A stretch of 6,927 nt of DNA. Origin: Pseudomonadota bacterium (lineage in GTDB: Bacteria > Pseudomonadota > Alphaproteobacteria > Rhizobiales > Methyloligellaceae). The notes beneath the pieces were generated by a model, which saw only the letters and a program-made list of their open reading frames with translations, searched no databases and was not told the DNA's origin. Positions 1 through 6,768 of the stretch are shown piece by piece. The stretch's first letter is position 1, and every line of letters starts with the position of its first letter. Position numbers and translations under genes: made by a program. The stretch lies in contig JADFHH010000025.1 in NCBI GenBank assembly GCA_022567275.1, forward strand, positions 3,590-10,516, written 5' to 3'.

Positions 1-362
1 CATTTTCCAAGCGCCTGCTCCCTGGCCATCATTGTCAGGAAAGTCCGCGCTTCCAGCTCCGGAAGACCGCAAAGTTTGGCGTCGGTGGCGCGCATGGCCA
101 CGCGGATGATGCGGCGGGCGTCCTCGATCGGGATCATGAACTGACTTGGATCGCTGCGGTCGATGGTAATTTCCCTGCCGTCTGAGGTTGTGACTTTTTC
201 CGGCACCGCCGCGAATGCCCAGCCCATGAGTACGCGCACGGTACGGTCGCTCGGCGATTTCTTTTGCTTGGCAGCTTGCGCTGAAACACTCGCCGATTGA
301 ACCAGGGCGATCCCCAGTCCAAGCGCGATCACGCAAGCCCAGCTAAAAAAGGTTCTTTTCAT
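1..362 (-). CDS. Hypothetical exported protein, N-terminal part only
   Basis: The reading frame opens with ATG at 362 and stays open for 120 codons to the window edge, so the C-terminus is missing. The start is supported by a GAGGG Shine-Dalgarno six bases upstream. Residues 1-30 look like a Sec signal peptide: a positive start (MKR), a hydrophobic core at about residues 5-21, and a small-residue end with A-Q-A, suggesting cleavage near residue 30. The mature part begins basic (KQKK) and continues as a soluble mixed segment with one cysteine (residue 98) and a likely helix at residues 101-120. The protein is therefore probably periplasmic. I do not recognise the family and assign no function. 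It lies 75 bp downstream of the TrmJ-like gene on the same strand, so co-transcription is possible. I see no convincing terminator in the gap and only a weak promoter match (TTGCGA-N16-TAGCTT). Confidence 0.75.
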   Translation of the reverse strand, partial: MKRTFFSWACVIALGLGIALVQSASVSAQAAKQKKSPSDRTVRVLMGWAFAAVPEKVTTSDGREITIDRSDPSQFMIPIEDARRIIRVAMRATDAKLCGLPELEARTFLTMMAREQALGK

Positions 363-437
363 TCACCACCCTCGCGCCAATTCAAGCGGCAAGCTAGCAT
401 TGTTGAGCGTCATCGCAATACCCAGGAATTATGGCGG

Positions 438-1223
438 TTAAACACGCCGCTTGTGCGCTTTTGTCAAGGCAGAGATAACGCCTCTCAATGTCCGCACCTC
501 CTGTTCGCTCGCGCCCATGCGCTGAAACATGTTGCGCAGATTTCGCACCATGTGCGGCCGCTTCTCCGGCGGGCGGAGAAAGCCTGACGCATCGAGCTCG
601 CGCTCCAGATGATCGAAGAATCCAACCATCTCGCCGCGTGTCGCGGGACGCGTGCGGTGCATTTGCACACCCTCGCGCGCGGGACCGTCAAATGCCGTTT
701 CCCGGCCGAGCTGACCGCTTTCATCCTGCATCAGCCATTCATAGCTCATGATCAGCACCGCCTGCGCGAGATTAAGCGAGGCGAAACGCGGATTGACCGG
801 CGCCATGACCAGCACATCCGCCAGCGCGATATGATCGTTTTCCAGCCCCGCCTTCTCACAGCCGAACATGACGCCGCAGCGTTGCCCGGCGCCGGTCCGC
901 GCGCGCATTTGCGCCGCTGCGCTTTGCGGCGACAAGACCTGCTTCACATTATCGCGGATGCGCGCCGTGGTGGCGCACACAAAATGCAAATCGTCGATCG
1001 CCGCGGAAACATTTTCATAGACCCGCGCTTCATCGATTACCCAGCGCGCCCCGGCAGCGGATGAATATGCCTCCTTGTTCGGCCAAGGCTCACGGGGCGA
1101 AACAAGCCTTAAATCGTGAAGCGAAAAATTGGCCATCGCGCGCGCCGCCATGCCGATATTTTCGCCAAGCTGAGGTTCAACCAAGAGTATCGCCGGGGCT
1201 TGCAGGGCTGGTTTCGCGTCCAT
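438..1223 (-). CDS. trmJ: TrmJ-like SPOUT RNA methyltransferase (TrmH family, group 1)
   Basis: This 261-residue protein should transfer a methyl group from S-adenosylmethionine to RNA. TrmJ itself makes 2'-O-methylnucleotide 32 in the tRNA anticodon loop. Three SPOUT knot motifs are in order: motif 1 with N22, G24 and R28 (NIGMAARAM), where the Arg corresponds to the catalytic Arg of TrmH-type enzymes; motif 2 at 120-127 (FGCEKAGL); and motif 3 at 144-156 (NPRFASLNLAQAV), which forms the AdoMet-binding trefoil knot. The C-terminal helical part (about 200-255, FFDHLERELDASGF and LRNMFQRMG...LRGVISAL) is typical of TrmJ rather than TrmL or TrmH. An upstream in-frame TTG at 1250 is possible, but ATG at 1223 has an AAGGAAG ribosome site six bases away and starts where homologues start. 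It is divergent from icd. The exact RNA target is inferred from family only; another tRNA or rRNA nucleotide is possible. Motif 2 has Cys122 where Arg or Pro is common. Confidence 0.88.
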   Translation of the reverse strand: MDAKPALQAPAILLVEPQLGENIGMAARAMANFSLHDLRLVSPREPWPNKEAYSSAAGARWVIDEARVYENVSAAIDDLHFVCATTARIRDNVKQVLSPQSAAAQMRARTGAGQRCGVMFGCEKAGLENDHIALADVLVMAPVNPRFASLNLAQAVLIMSYEWLMQDESGQLGRETAFDGPAREGVQMHRTRPATRGEMVGFFDHLERELDASGFLRPPEKRPHMVRNLRNMFQRMGASEQEVRTLRGVISALTKAHKRRV

Positions 1224-1250
1224 TGTCTGCTTCCTTAACCACCGGCACAA

Positions 1251-1260
1251 TGCTATAGCA
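1251..1260. promoter_or_regulatory. Palindrome TGCTATAGCA, possible -10 region for the trmJ-like gene
   Basis: A perfect 10-bp palindrome lies in the divergent trmJ-icd region. On the minus strand it gives a TATAGC hexamer, about 30 bases before the methyltransferase ATG, which would leave a leader of roughly 22 bases. No good -35 hexamer sits at the right distance on that strand, so this could equally be a small operator or chance. Confidence 0.25.
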
Positions 1261-1268
1261 GGGCCGCA

Positions 1269-1296
1269 TTCGCAATGGCCCGCGCGACTTTCTAAT
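1269..1296 (+). promoter_or_regulatory. Candidate sigma-70-type promoter of icd
   Basis: TTCGCA (1269-1274, 4 of 6 to consensus) is followed after 16 bases by TCTAAT (1291-1296, 5 of 6). Transcription would start near 1303 and give a leader of about 41 bases before the icd ATG. It is the best promoter match in the divergent region, but it is only a consensus match by eye. Confidence 0.4.
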
Positions 1297-1343
1297 CAGC
1301 AGACAACACCCCTTTTCACTTAGTGTCCGGAGACCCAGGCAAG

Positions 1344-2558
1344 ATGGCGAAAATCAAAGTCGAAAACCCGGTCGTCGAACTCGATGGCGATGAGATGACA
1401 CGGATCATCTGGCAGCTCATCAAGGACAAGCTGATCCGCCCCTATCTCGACATCGACCTCAAATATTACGATCTGGGCATAGAAAGCCGCGACGCCACTA
1501 ACGATCAGATCACGATCGATGCCGCGCATGCCATCAAGCAATACGGGGCCGGCATCAAATGCGCCACCATCACGCCGGACGAGGCGCGGGTGGAGGAATT
1601 CGGCCTGAAAAAAATGTGGCGCTCGCCCAACGGTACGATCCGCAACATTCTCGGCGGGGTCATCTTCCGCGAGCCAATCCTCTGCGAAAATGTTCCGCGT
1701 CTGGTGCCGGGCTGGACCGGGCCGATCATCATTGGCCGCCACGCCTGGGGCGACCAGTACCGCGCCACCGATTTCGTCGTGCCCGGCAAGGGCAAACTGA
1801 CGATCAAATGGGAGGCGGCGGACGGGTCAGAGAAAATCGAGCACGAAGTGTTCGATTATCCCGGCGGCGGTGTGGCCATGGCGATGTTTAATCTCGACGA
1901 TTCAATCCGCGATTTCGCCCGCACCTGCATGAACTATGCCCTGACGCGCGATTTTCCCCTTTATCTGTCGACCAAGAACACCATTCTCAAAGCCTATGAC
2001 GGGCGTTTCAAGGATCTTTTCCAGGAAATTTTTGAGGCCGAATTCGAGGACAAGTTCAAGCGGGCCGGCCAGACATATGAACACCGGCTGATCGACGACA
2101 TGGTCGCGGCGGCGCTCAAATGGTCGGGCAATTTTATCTGGGCCTGCAAAAACTACGATGGCGACGTGCAATCGGACACGGTGGCGCAAGGCTATGGATC
2201 GCTCGGCCTGATGACATCCGTGCTGCTGACGCCGGACGGCAAGATAGCGGAATCGGAAGCCGCGCATGGCACCGTGACGCGCCATTTCCGGGCCCATGAG
2301 CGGGGCGAAGAAACCTCCACGAATTCAACCGCATCCATCTTTGCCTGGACCCGCGGCTTGGCGCACCGGGCCAAGCTTGACGATAATGTTGCACTGGCGA
2401 ACTTCGCCCAAACCCTGGAAGACGTTGTCGTCGATACCATCCAGTCGGGGGCTATGACCAAGGACCTGGCGCTGCTGGTCGGCGATGAACAGGCCTGGCT
2501 CTCGACTACCGGTTTTCTCGACAAGATCGACGCGAACCTGCAACAGGCCATGGGGTAG
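1344..2558 (+). CDS. icd: NADP-dependent isocitrate dehydrogenase, homodimeric eukaryotic-type
   Basis: The enzyme oxidatively decarboxylates isocitrate to 2-oxoglutarate in the TCA cycle, producing NADPH in the cytoplasm. The 404-residue product aligns almost without gaps to human IDH1. Substrate residues are at matching places: T77, S94, R100, R109, R132 (GRHAWGDQY), Y139, K211, D251, D274 and D278, the last two being the metal ligands in YDGDVQSDTVAQGYGSLG. The cofactor segment AAHGTVTRH (306-314) with N327 is typical of NADP use. This separates it from the E. coli-type Icd and from NAD-dependent forms. The start is ATG at 1344, giving the family N-terminus MAKIKVENPVV. A GTG seven codons earlier adds residues with no family match. 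A weak GGAGA lies ten bases upstream. The gene converges on alaS with a 14-bp gap. Residues 328-329 are Ser-Thr where animal enzymes have Pro-Ile, which I regard as ordinary bacterial variation. Confidence 0.97.
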   Translation: MAKIKVENPVVELDGDEMTRIIWQLIKDKLIRPYLDIDLKYYDLGIESRDATNDQITIDAAHAIKQYGAGIKCATITPDEARVEEFGLKKMWRSPNGTIRNILGGVIFREPILCENVPRLVPGWTGPIIIGRHAWGDQYRATDFVVPGKGKLTIKWEAADGSEKIEHEVFDYPGGGVAMAMFNLDDSIRDFARTCMNYALTRDFPLYLSTKNTILKAYDGRFKDLFQEIFEAEFEDKFKRAGQTYEHRLIDDMVAAALKWSGNFIWACKNYDGDVQSDTVAQGYGSLGLMTSVLLTPDGKIAESEAAHGTVTRHFRAHERGEETSTNSTASIFAWTRGLAHRAKLDDNVALANFAQTLEDVVVDTIQSGAMTKDLALLVGDEQAWLSTTGFLDKIDANLQQAMG

Positions 2559-2567
2559 AGCGGCGGT

Positions 2568-2581
2568 GGGGGTCAACCCCC
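2568..2581. other. GC hairpin at the icd-alaS convergence
   Basis: GGGGG (2568-2572) and CCCCC (2577-2581) flank a four-base loop that includes the alaS stop codon. It sits ten bases after the icd stop, so the two convergent transcripts would both carry it. No T-tract follows on either strand, so it is not a standard intrinsic terminator, but it is the only stem in the short gap and may help protect or end the transcripts. Confidence 0.35.
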
Positions 2582-5236
2582 GGCTTGCTCGCGCACGGCC
2601 CTTGCGATCGCTTGCAAAGCGGCGTCCGCTTCGCCGGCGTTGGGGCCGCCGGCCTGAGCCATGTCGGGACGCCCGCCGCCGCCCTGCCCGCCGAGCGCTT
2701 CAGCGCCTTTTTTTACCAGTGCGACCGCGTCATAGTCCGGCGTCAGATCATCGGTGACGCCAACCACGAGACCGGCTTTACCCTCCTCGCTGACGCCAAT
2801 AATGGCGACGATGCCCGAGCCGATTTGCTTCTTTCCCTCATCCACCAGCCCGCGCAAATCCTTGACCGAGACGCCATGGACGGTGTGCTTCAGAATTTTG
2901 ACGGGCCCTGCAGTATCTATTTCAGCGGCAATGCCGACCCCGGCGTTTTTCTTTTTGGCCTCGGAGAGATCGCGCTCAAGTTTCTTGCGTTCATCGAGCA
3001 ACAGTTGCAGCCGCTCCACCAGATCGCCGGGTTTGATTTTCAACAGATTGGCCGCGGCGCGCAGGCGGGCGTCCTGGGCGCTCAGATAATTCCGCGCGCC
3101 CGCGCCCGTCAGCGCCTCGATGCGCCGCACCCCCGCGGCCACGGCGCTTTCGGCAATGATCTTCACCAGCCCGACATCTCCGGTGCGCGCCACATGGGTG
3201 CCGCCGCATAATTCCACCGAATAGGCTTTGCCGGGGGCGCCCCCATTCAGCGCCTTGCCCATGGAGACCACGCGCACCTCGTCGCCATATTTCTCGCCGA
3301 ACAGCGCCCGGGCGCCGGACTCAATCGCTTCGTCCACATCCATCAGCCGCGTTTCCACGGCCGAATTTTGCAGGATCATCGTATTCGCCATATCCTCGAC
3401 CTGGCCGATCTCTTCATCGCTCATGGGCCTGGGATGGGCGTAGTCGAAGCGCAGCCGCGCCGGTTCGACGAGCGAACCTTTTTGCGCCACATGATCTCCC
3501 AGCACCTGGCGCAACGCCTCGTGAAGCAGGTGGGTGGCGGAATGGTTGGCGCGCGTGGCGCTGCGCGCGCTTTTGTCAACGGCCAGCTCAGCCGCCTCGC
3601 CAGGCCTGAGCGTGCCCTGCTCGAGCGTGCCGAAATGGACCAGCAGTCCGTCGGCCTTTTTCTGCGTGGTCGCGACACGGAACAGCGCGCCATCACCTGA
3701 TGCGATCGCGCCCTTGTCCCCCACCTGACCGCCGGATTCGCCATAAAACGGCGTCTGGTTGAGAATGACAGCACCCGCTTCGCCTTGCTTGAGTTCGTCG
3801 ATTTCGGCGCCGTCCTTGACCAGGGCCAGCACTTCGCCTTCAGCCGCTTCGGTCTCGTAGCCAAGAAACTCGGTGGCGCCATGGCGTTCCTTAAGGTCGA
3901 ACCAGATTTTTTCGGTCGCCGCGTCGCCGGTCCCGGCCCAGGCTTTTCGGGCATCGGCGCGCTGCTTGTCCATGGCCTTGCCGAACCGGGCGAGATCGAC
4001 CTCGATGCCACGCGATTTGAGCGCATCCTGCGTCAGATCGAGGGGAAAACCGTAGGTGTCATAAAGCTTGAACGCCACGTCGCCCGAAAGCGTGTCGCCC
4101 TTGCCCAGACCGGACGAAGCGTCGTCAAGCAATTTTATGCCGCGCTCCAGGGTTTTGCGAAACCGTGTCTCCTCGAGATGAAGCGTGTCGGTGATGAGCG
4201 CTTTCGCGCGGATCAGTTCCGGAAACGCCTGGCCCATCTCGCGCAGCAGCGCCGGCACCAGCTTGTAGATCAGCGGTTCGCGCGCACCCAGCAGTTGCGC
4301 ATGGCGCATGGCGCGCCGCATGATGCGTCTGAGCACATAGCCGCGGCCCTCATTCGACGGCAGGACGCCATCGGCGATCAAAAAACAGGCGGCGCGCAAA
4401 TGATCGGCGATAACTCTGTGACTGGCAACGTTTTTCCCCTTGGCCGCCACATTGGTGGCATCTTCGGACGCGGCGATGAGCGCGGCGAACAAATCCGTTT
4501 CATAATTGTCATGGGTGCCCTGCAGCACCGCCGAGATTCTCTCCAGCCCCATGCCGGTGTCGATGGAAGGTTTTGGCAGATCGACCCGTTCATCGGGTGT
4601 GAGCTGCTCGAACTGCATGAACACCAGATTCCATATCTCGATATACCGGTCGCCATCCTCATCCGGAGATCCCGGCGGGCCGCCCGGGATATGCTCGCCA
4701 TGATCGAAGAAAATTTCCGAACATGGCCCGCACGGGCCGGTATCGCCCATGGCCCAGAAATTGTCCGACGTGGCGATGCGGATAATTTTCGATTCGGGCA
4801 GGCCGGAGATTTTCTTCCACAGATCGAACGCCTGATCGTCCTGCGCATAGACCGTCGCCAGCATACGTTCGGGATCGAGACCGAACTCTTTTGTGCACAG
4901 GTTCCAGGCCAGTTCTATCGCCACATCCTTGAAATAGTCGCCGAAGGAAAAATTCCCCATCATCTCGAAGAAGGTATGGTGGCGCGCGGTATAGCCGACA
5001 TTGTCGAGATCGTTATGCTTGCCGCCGGCGCGCACGCATTTTTGCGATGTCACCGCGCGGTCATAGGGACGTTTCTCCGCGCCGGTAAAAACGTTCTTGA
5101 ACTGCACCATGCCCGAATTGGTGAACAGCAAAGTGGGGTCGTTAATCGGCACCAGCGGGCCCGAGCCGACGATTTCATGGCCATGTTTGGCGAAATAGTC
5201 GAGGAAGGCGGTGCGGATTTCATTGACGCCGGTCAT
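2573..5236 (-). CDS. alaS: Alanyl-tRNA synthetase
   Basis: AlaRS charges tRNA-Ala with alanine in the cytoplasm and clears mischarged Ser and Gly. At 887 residues it is full length for bacteria. In order: the class II catalytic core from residue 6, with TSQKCVRAGGKHNDLDNVG (63-81), the motif 2 region RHHTFFEMMGNFSFGDYF (85-102) and motif 3 DTGMGLER (227-234); a tRNA-recognition helical region with RGYVLRRIMRRAMRH (298-312); the editing domain with zinc-site residues H565 and H569 (HSATH) plus C677 and H681 (CGGTH); a coiled-coil-like charged helix (about 738-765); and the C-Ala domain ending in the Gly-rich GGQGGGGRPDMAQAGG (849-864). All key residues are present. ATG at 5236 gives the family start, although its ribosome site is poor (AAGG, 13 bases away). 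The recA terminator upstream implies its own promoter. A long open frame on the opposite strand (3785-5359) is a codon-register artefact. Confidence 0.98.
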   Translation of the reverse strand: MTGVNEIRTAFLDYFAKHGHEIVGSGPLVPINDPTLLFTNSGMVQFKNVFTGAEKRPYDRAVTSQKCVRAGGKHNDLDNVGYTARHHTFFEMMGNFSFGDYFKDVAIELAWNLCTKEFGLDPERMLATVYAQDDQAFDLWKKISGLPESKIIRIATSDNFWAMGDTGPCGPCSEIFFDHGEHIPGGPPGSPDEDGDRYIEIWNLVFMQFEQLTPDERVDLPKPSIDTGMGLERISAVLQGTHDNYETDLFAALIAASEDATNVAAKGKNVASHRVIADHLRAACFLIADGVLPSNEGRGYVLRRIMRRAMRHAQLLGAREPLIYKLVPALLREMGQAFPELIRAKALITDTLHLEETRFRKTLERGIKLLDDASSGLGKGDTLSGDVAFKLYDTYGFPLDLTQDALKSRGIEVDLARFGKAMDKQRADARKAWAGTGDAATEKIWFDLKERHGATEFLGYETEAAEGEVLALVKDGAEIDELKQGEAGAVILNQTPFYGESGGQVGDKGAIASGDGALFRVATTQKKADGLLVHFGTLEQGTLRPGEAAELAVDKSARSATRANHSATHLLHEALRQVLGDHVAQKGSLVEPARLRFDYAHPRPMSDEEIGQVEDMANTMILQNSAVETRLMDVDEAIESGARALFGEKYGDEVRVVSMGKALNGGAPGKAYSVELCGGTHVARTGDVGLVKIIAESAVAAGVRRIEALTGAGARNYLSAQDARLRAAANLLKIKPGDLVERLQLLLDERKKLERDLSEAKKKNAGVGIAAEIDTAGPVKILKHTVHGVSVKDLRGLVDEGKKQIGSGIVAIIGVSEEGKAGLVVGVTDDLTPDYDAVALVKKGAEALGGQGGGGRPDMAQAGGPNAGEADAALQAIARAVREQAGG

Positions 5237-5322
5237 GGAGTGTTAAGTGCCTTGCGTTCGTTGTTGATGGGCAAGCGCTGGCCAAACATACCCCGTGGCG
5301 CGATTGACCCGTGTGCCGCCGT

Positions 5323-5350
5323 TTTTAATGAGCACCCCCCGCCCTGTCCA
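5323..5350 (-). promoter_or_regulatory. Weak candidate promoter for alaS
   Basis: Reading the minus strand, TGGACA (5350-5345, 5 of 6 to the -35 consensus) is followed after 16 bases by TTAAAA (5328-5323, only 3 of 6 to the -10). It would start transcripts near 5316 and give a leader of about 80 bases. alaS must have a promoter between the recA terminator and its start, and this is the better of several poor matches. It would exclude transcription of the short frame at 5325-5357. Confidence 0.2.
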
Positions 5351-5357
5351 GCGGCAT
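5325..5357 (-). CDS. Possible 10-codon leader ORF upstream of alaS
   Basis: An ATG at 5357 opens a frame of ten codons (M-P-L-D-R-A-G-G-A-H) ending in TAA. It has a clear AGGAGA Shine-Dalgarno (5373-5368) ten bases upstream, stronger than that of alaS itself. A 10-bp palindrome (5372-5381) touches that ribosome site and could partly mask it. Two of the ten codons are Ala. No terminator-antiterminator pair is evident between it and alaS, so attenuation is not shown. It is reported as a possibility and could be chance. Confidence 0.2.
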   Translation of the reverse strand: MPLDRAGGAH

Positions 5358-5400
5358 AAGATATTTCTCTCCTGCCGGCAGCTTGTGCCAACGCCCAATT

Positions 5401-5433
5401 AAAAAAACCCGGGCGCGCGTGTCGCACCCGGGT
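5401..5433 (-). terminator. Rho-independent terminator of recA
   Basis: On the minus strand, ACCCGGG (5433-5427) pairs with CCCGGGT (5413-5407), extended inward by a G-U wobble and three GC pairs to an 11-bp stem with a five-base loop. Seven T residues follow directly (5407-5401). There is no T-tract on the plus strand, so it acts in the recA direction. It lies about 100 bases after the recA stop and 165 bases before alaS, so it should limit read-through from recA into alaS. Confidence 0.93.
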
Positions 5434-5535
5434 CTTCGCTTTCAGGAGGGTCTTTATCTGCGGTGGGGGGCAAGACCCTTCCCGGGGTAGTGGGGTATCT
5501 GCATTAGCGATGTTTGCGCACTGGGCCGGGCCCTC
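5434..5535 (-). other. recA 3' untranslated trailer
   Basis: This stretch between the recA stop and its terminator is non-coding as far as I can see. It contains an 8-bp inverted repeat (AGGGTCTT at 5447-5454 with AAGACCCT at 5472-5479, 17-base loop), a short GGGCC-G-GGCCC stem just after the stop (5523-5533), and TATCTGC twice, 41 bp apart (5455-5461 and 5496-5502). A stable structured 3' end is plausible. A 3'-derived small RNA is possible but unsupported. Confidence 0.4.
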
Positions 5536-6693
5536 CTAGCTGGCCTTGGCGCCCTGGGCAGACTTGGCGCCGGAGGGTTTGCCATCGGCTGGCCCGGCCC
5601 CTGGAAGCGATTCGATATTTGCCGCTTCATCGCCGGGCGTAGCGGTTTCGACGGCGTCCAGCGCATCACTTGCGAGGCCCGCGTCGCGGCGGATTTTCAA
5701 CTCGATTTCCTGCGCCATTCGCGGATTATCCTTGAGGAAGGTTTTTGCGTTTTCACGGCCCTGGCCGATGCGGGTCGAGTCATAGGAGTACCAGGAGCCG
5801 GATTTGTCGACCACGCCGGCCTTGACCCCGAGATCGACGAGCTCGCCGGTTTTCGAAATGCCCACCCCAAACATGATGTCGAACTCGGCCTGGCGGAAGG
5901 GCGGCGCGATCTTGTTTTTGACCACCTTGACGCGGGTCTGGTTGCCGATCACCTCGTCACGATCCTTGATCTGGCCGATACGGCGGATATCGAGACGGAC
6001 GGAGGCGTAGAATTTCAGCGCATTGCCGCCGCTGGTGGTTTCGGGCGAGCCGAACATGACGCCGATTTTAATGCGAATCTGGTTGATGAAGATGACCATG
6101 CAGCGGGATTTTGAAATCGAGCCGGTGAGTTTGCGCATCGCCTGGCTCATCAGCCGCGCCTGCAGGCCGGGAAGCGAATCGCCCATCTCCCCTTCGAGCT
6201 CCGCGCGCGGGGTGAGCGCGGCCACCGAATCGATCACCAGAACGTCGATGGCGCCGGAGCGCACCAGGGTGTCGGTGATCTCGAGCGCCTGCTCGCCGGT
6301 ATCGGGCTGGGAGATCAGCAAATCCTCGACATTGACGCCGAGTTTCCGGGCATAAATGGGATCGAGCGCGTGTTCCGCATCGATAAAGGCGCACACCCCG
6401 CCCTCTTTTTGCGACTCGGCCAGGACGTGCAGGGCGAGCGTCGTCTTGCCCGAGGATTCCGGCCCGTAGATTTCAACCATGCGCCCGCGCGGCAGCCCGC
6501 CGATACCGAGCGCTATATCGAGGCCCAGAGACCCCGAGGAGATGGTCTCCACCTCGACCAGCGGTTCGCCCCGCCCCAGACGCATCACCGAGCCCTTGCC
6601 GAACGCGCGTTCGATCTGGGCCAGCGCGTCGGAAAGCGCCTTCTCCTTGTCCATATTGTCCCCCTCAACGAGGCGAAGTGCAGCGTCTGACAT
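5536..6693 (-). CDS. recA: RecA recombinase / SOS co-protease
   Basis: RecA forms ATP-dependent filaments on single-stranded DNA, carries out homologous pairing and strand exchange, and triggers LexA self-cleavage. The 385-residue product has Walker A GPESSGKT (77-84), Walker B VLVIDSV (151-157), catalytic E105 in the IDAEHALD segment, loop L1 near 166-176 (ELEGEMGDSLP), INQIR (203-207) and loop L2 with GVMFGSPETTSGGNALKFY (211-229). The C-terminal domain follows, ending in a low-complexity Ala/Gly/Pro/Ser/Lys tail (about 346-385), longer than the core needs and variable among species. ATG at 6693 is chosen because AAGGAG lies eight bases upstream and because MSDAALRLVEGDN matches the N-terminal extension of alphaproteobacterial RecA. 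ATG at 6654 (MDKEKAL) also has a purine-rich GAGGGGG site and could be a secondary start. alaS follows after a terminator. An SOS-operator-like site overlaps the likely promoter. Confidence 0.98.
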   Translation of the reverse strand: MSDAALRLVEGDNMDKEKALSDALAQIERAFGKGSVMRLGRGEPLVEVETISSGSLGLDIALGIGGLPRGRMVEIYGPESSGKTTLALHVLAESQKEGGVCAFIDAEHALDPIYARKLGVNVEDLLISQPDTGEQALEITDTLVRSGAIDVLVIDSVAALTPRAELEGEMGDSLPGLQARLMSQAMRKLTGSISKSRCMVIFINQIRIKIGVMFGSPETTSGGNALKFYASVRLDIRRIGQIKDRDEVIGNQTRVKVVKNKIAPPFRQAEFDIMFGVGISKTGELVDLGVKAGVVDKSGSWYSYDSTRIGQGRENAKTFLKDNPRMAQEIELKIRRDAGLASDALDAVETATPGDEAANIESLPGAGPADGKPSGAKSAQGAKAS

Positions 6694-6701
6694 CAATCCC
6701 T

Positions 6702-6707
6702 CTCCTT
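6702..6707 (-). promoter_or_regulatory. Strong recA ribosome binding site
   Basis: On the minus strand AAGGAG precedes ATG 6693 by eight bases, close to the anti-Shine-Dalgarno optimum. It fixes the longer recA start in preference to the internal ATG at 6654. Confidence 0.75.
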
Positions 6708-6726
6708 ATTCCATACTGGCGCCTGA

Positions 6727-6765
6727 CTGGCAATCGAGCCTGGCAATCAAGCTTGCCAATCGAGT
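6727..6765. repeat. Three tandem 13-bp repeats in the recA leader
   Basis: The units are CTGGCAATCGAGC (6727-6739), CTGGCAATCAAGC (6740-6752) and TTGCCAATCGAGT (6753-6765). Units 1 and 2 differ at one base, and unit 3 differs from unit 1 at three. Units 2 and 3 together can form a 6-bp stem (TGGCAA 6741-6746 with TTGCCA 6753-6758, six-base loop). They lie between the candidate recA promoter and its ribosome site, so most of them should be transcribed into the recA leader. Confidence 0.85.
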
Positions 6766-6768
6766 CTC

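Larger units (their letters stand above)
5237..5400. other. Intergenic region upstream of alaS
   Basis: Together with the terminator and recA 3' trailer, this stretch makes up the 299-bp gene-free gap between recA and alaS. It holds the weak alaS promoter candidate, the possible leader ORF, and a near-palindrome centred on AGCGCT (about 5272-5285, one mismatched pair). I see no tRNA-like fold, riboswitch consensus or T-box features. Confidence 0.5.

Noticed and set aside
414..436. Inverted repeat CGCAATA/TATGGCG after the TrmJ-like gene, considered as a terminator
   Set aside because: The stem has a mismatch and a nine-base loop, and no T-tract follows on the minus strand.
609..1064. 151-codon open frame on the plus strand, antisense to the TrmJ-like gene
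   Set aside because: It has the same codon-register relationship to the real gene, and the product is Arg/His-rich with no family features.
1323..1343. Upstream GTG start for icd adding seven residues
   Set aside because: The added residues do not match the family N-terminus, and the GTG has no ribosome site, whereas ATG 1344 gives the expected start.
2323..2331. Ser-Thr after the cofactor-binding Asn327 of isocitrate dehydrogenase, in place of Pro-Ile of animal enzymes
   Set aside because: Ser at the Pro position is, as far as I recall, usual in alphaproteobacterial homologues, and the Ile to Thr change is conservative in place, so it is not evidence of altered function.
3785..5359. Very long (524-codon) open frame on the plus strand, antisense to alaS
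   Set aside because: Its codons are exact reverse complements of the alaS codons in register, where stops would need TTA, CTA or TCA in alaS. These are rare in GC-rich genes, so long open frames are expected. alaS is complete and full length, and the antisense product shows no recognisable domain.
5233..5427. 64-codon minus-strand frame overlapping the alaS start
   Set aside because: It starts with GTG inside the recA terminator stem, has no ribosome site and gives a composition unlike a real protein.
6727..6765. Tandem repeats considered as a CRISPR remnant
   Set aside because: The units abut with no spacers and are only 13 bp, so the array is a simple tandem repeat.
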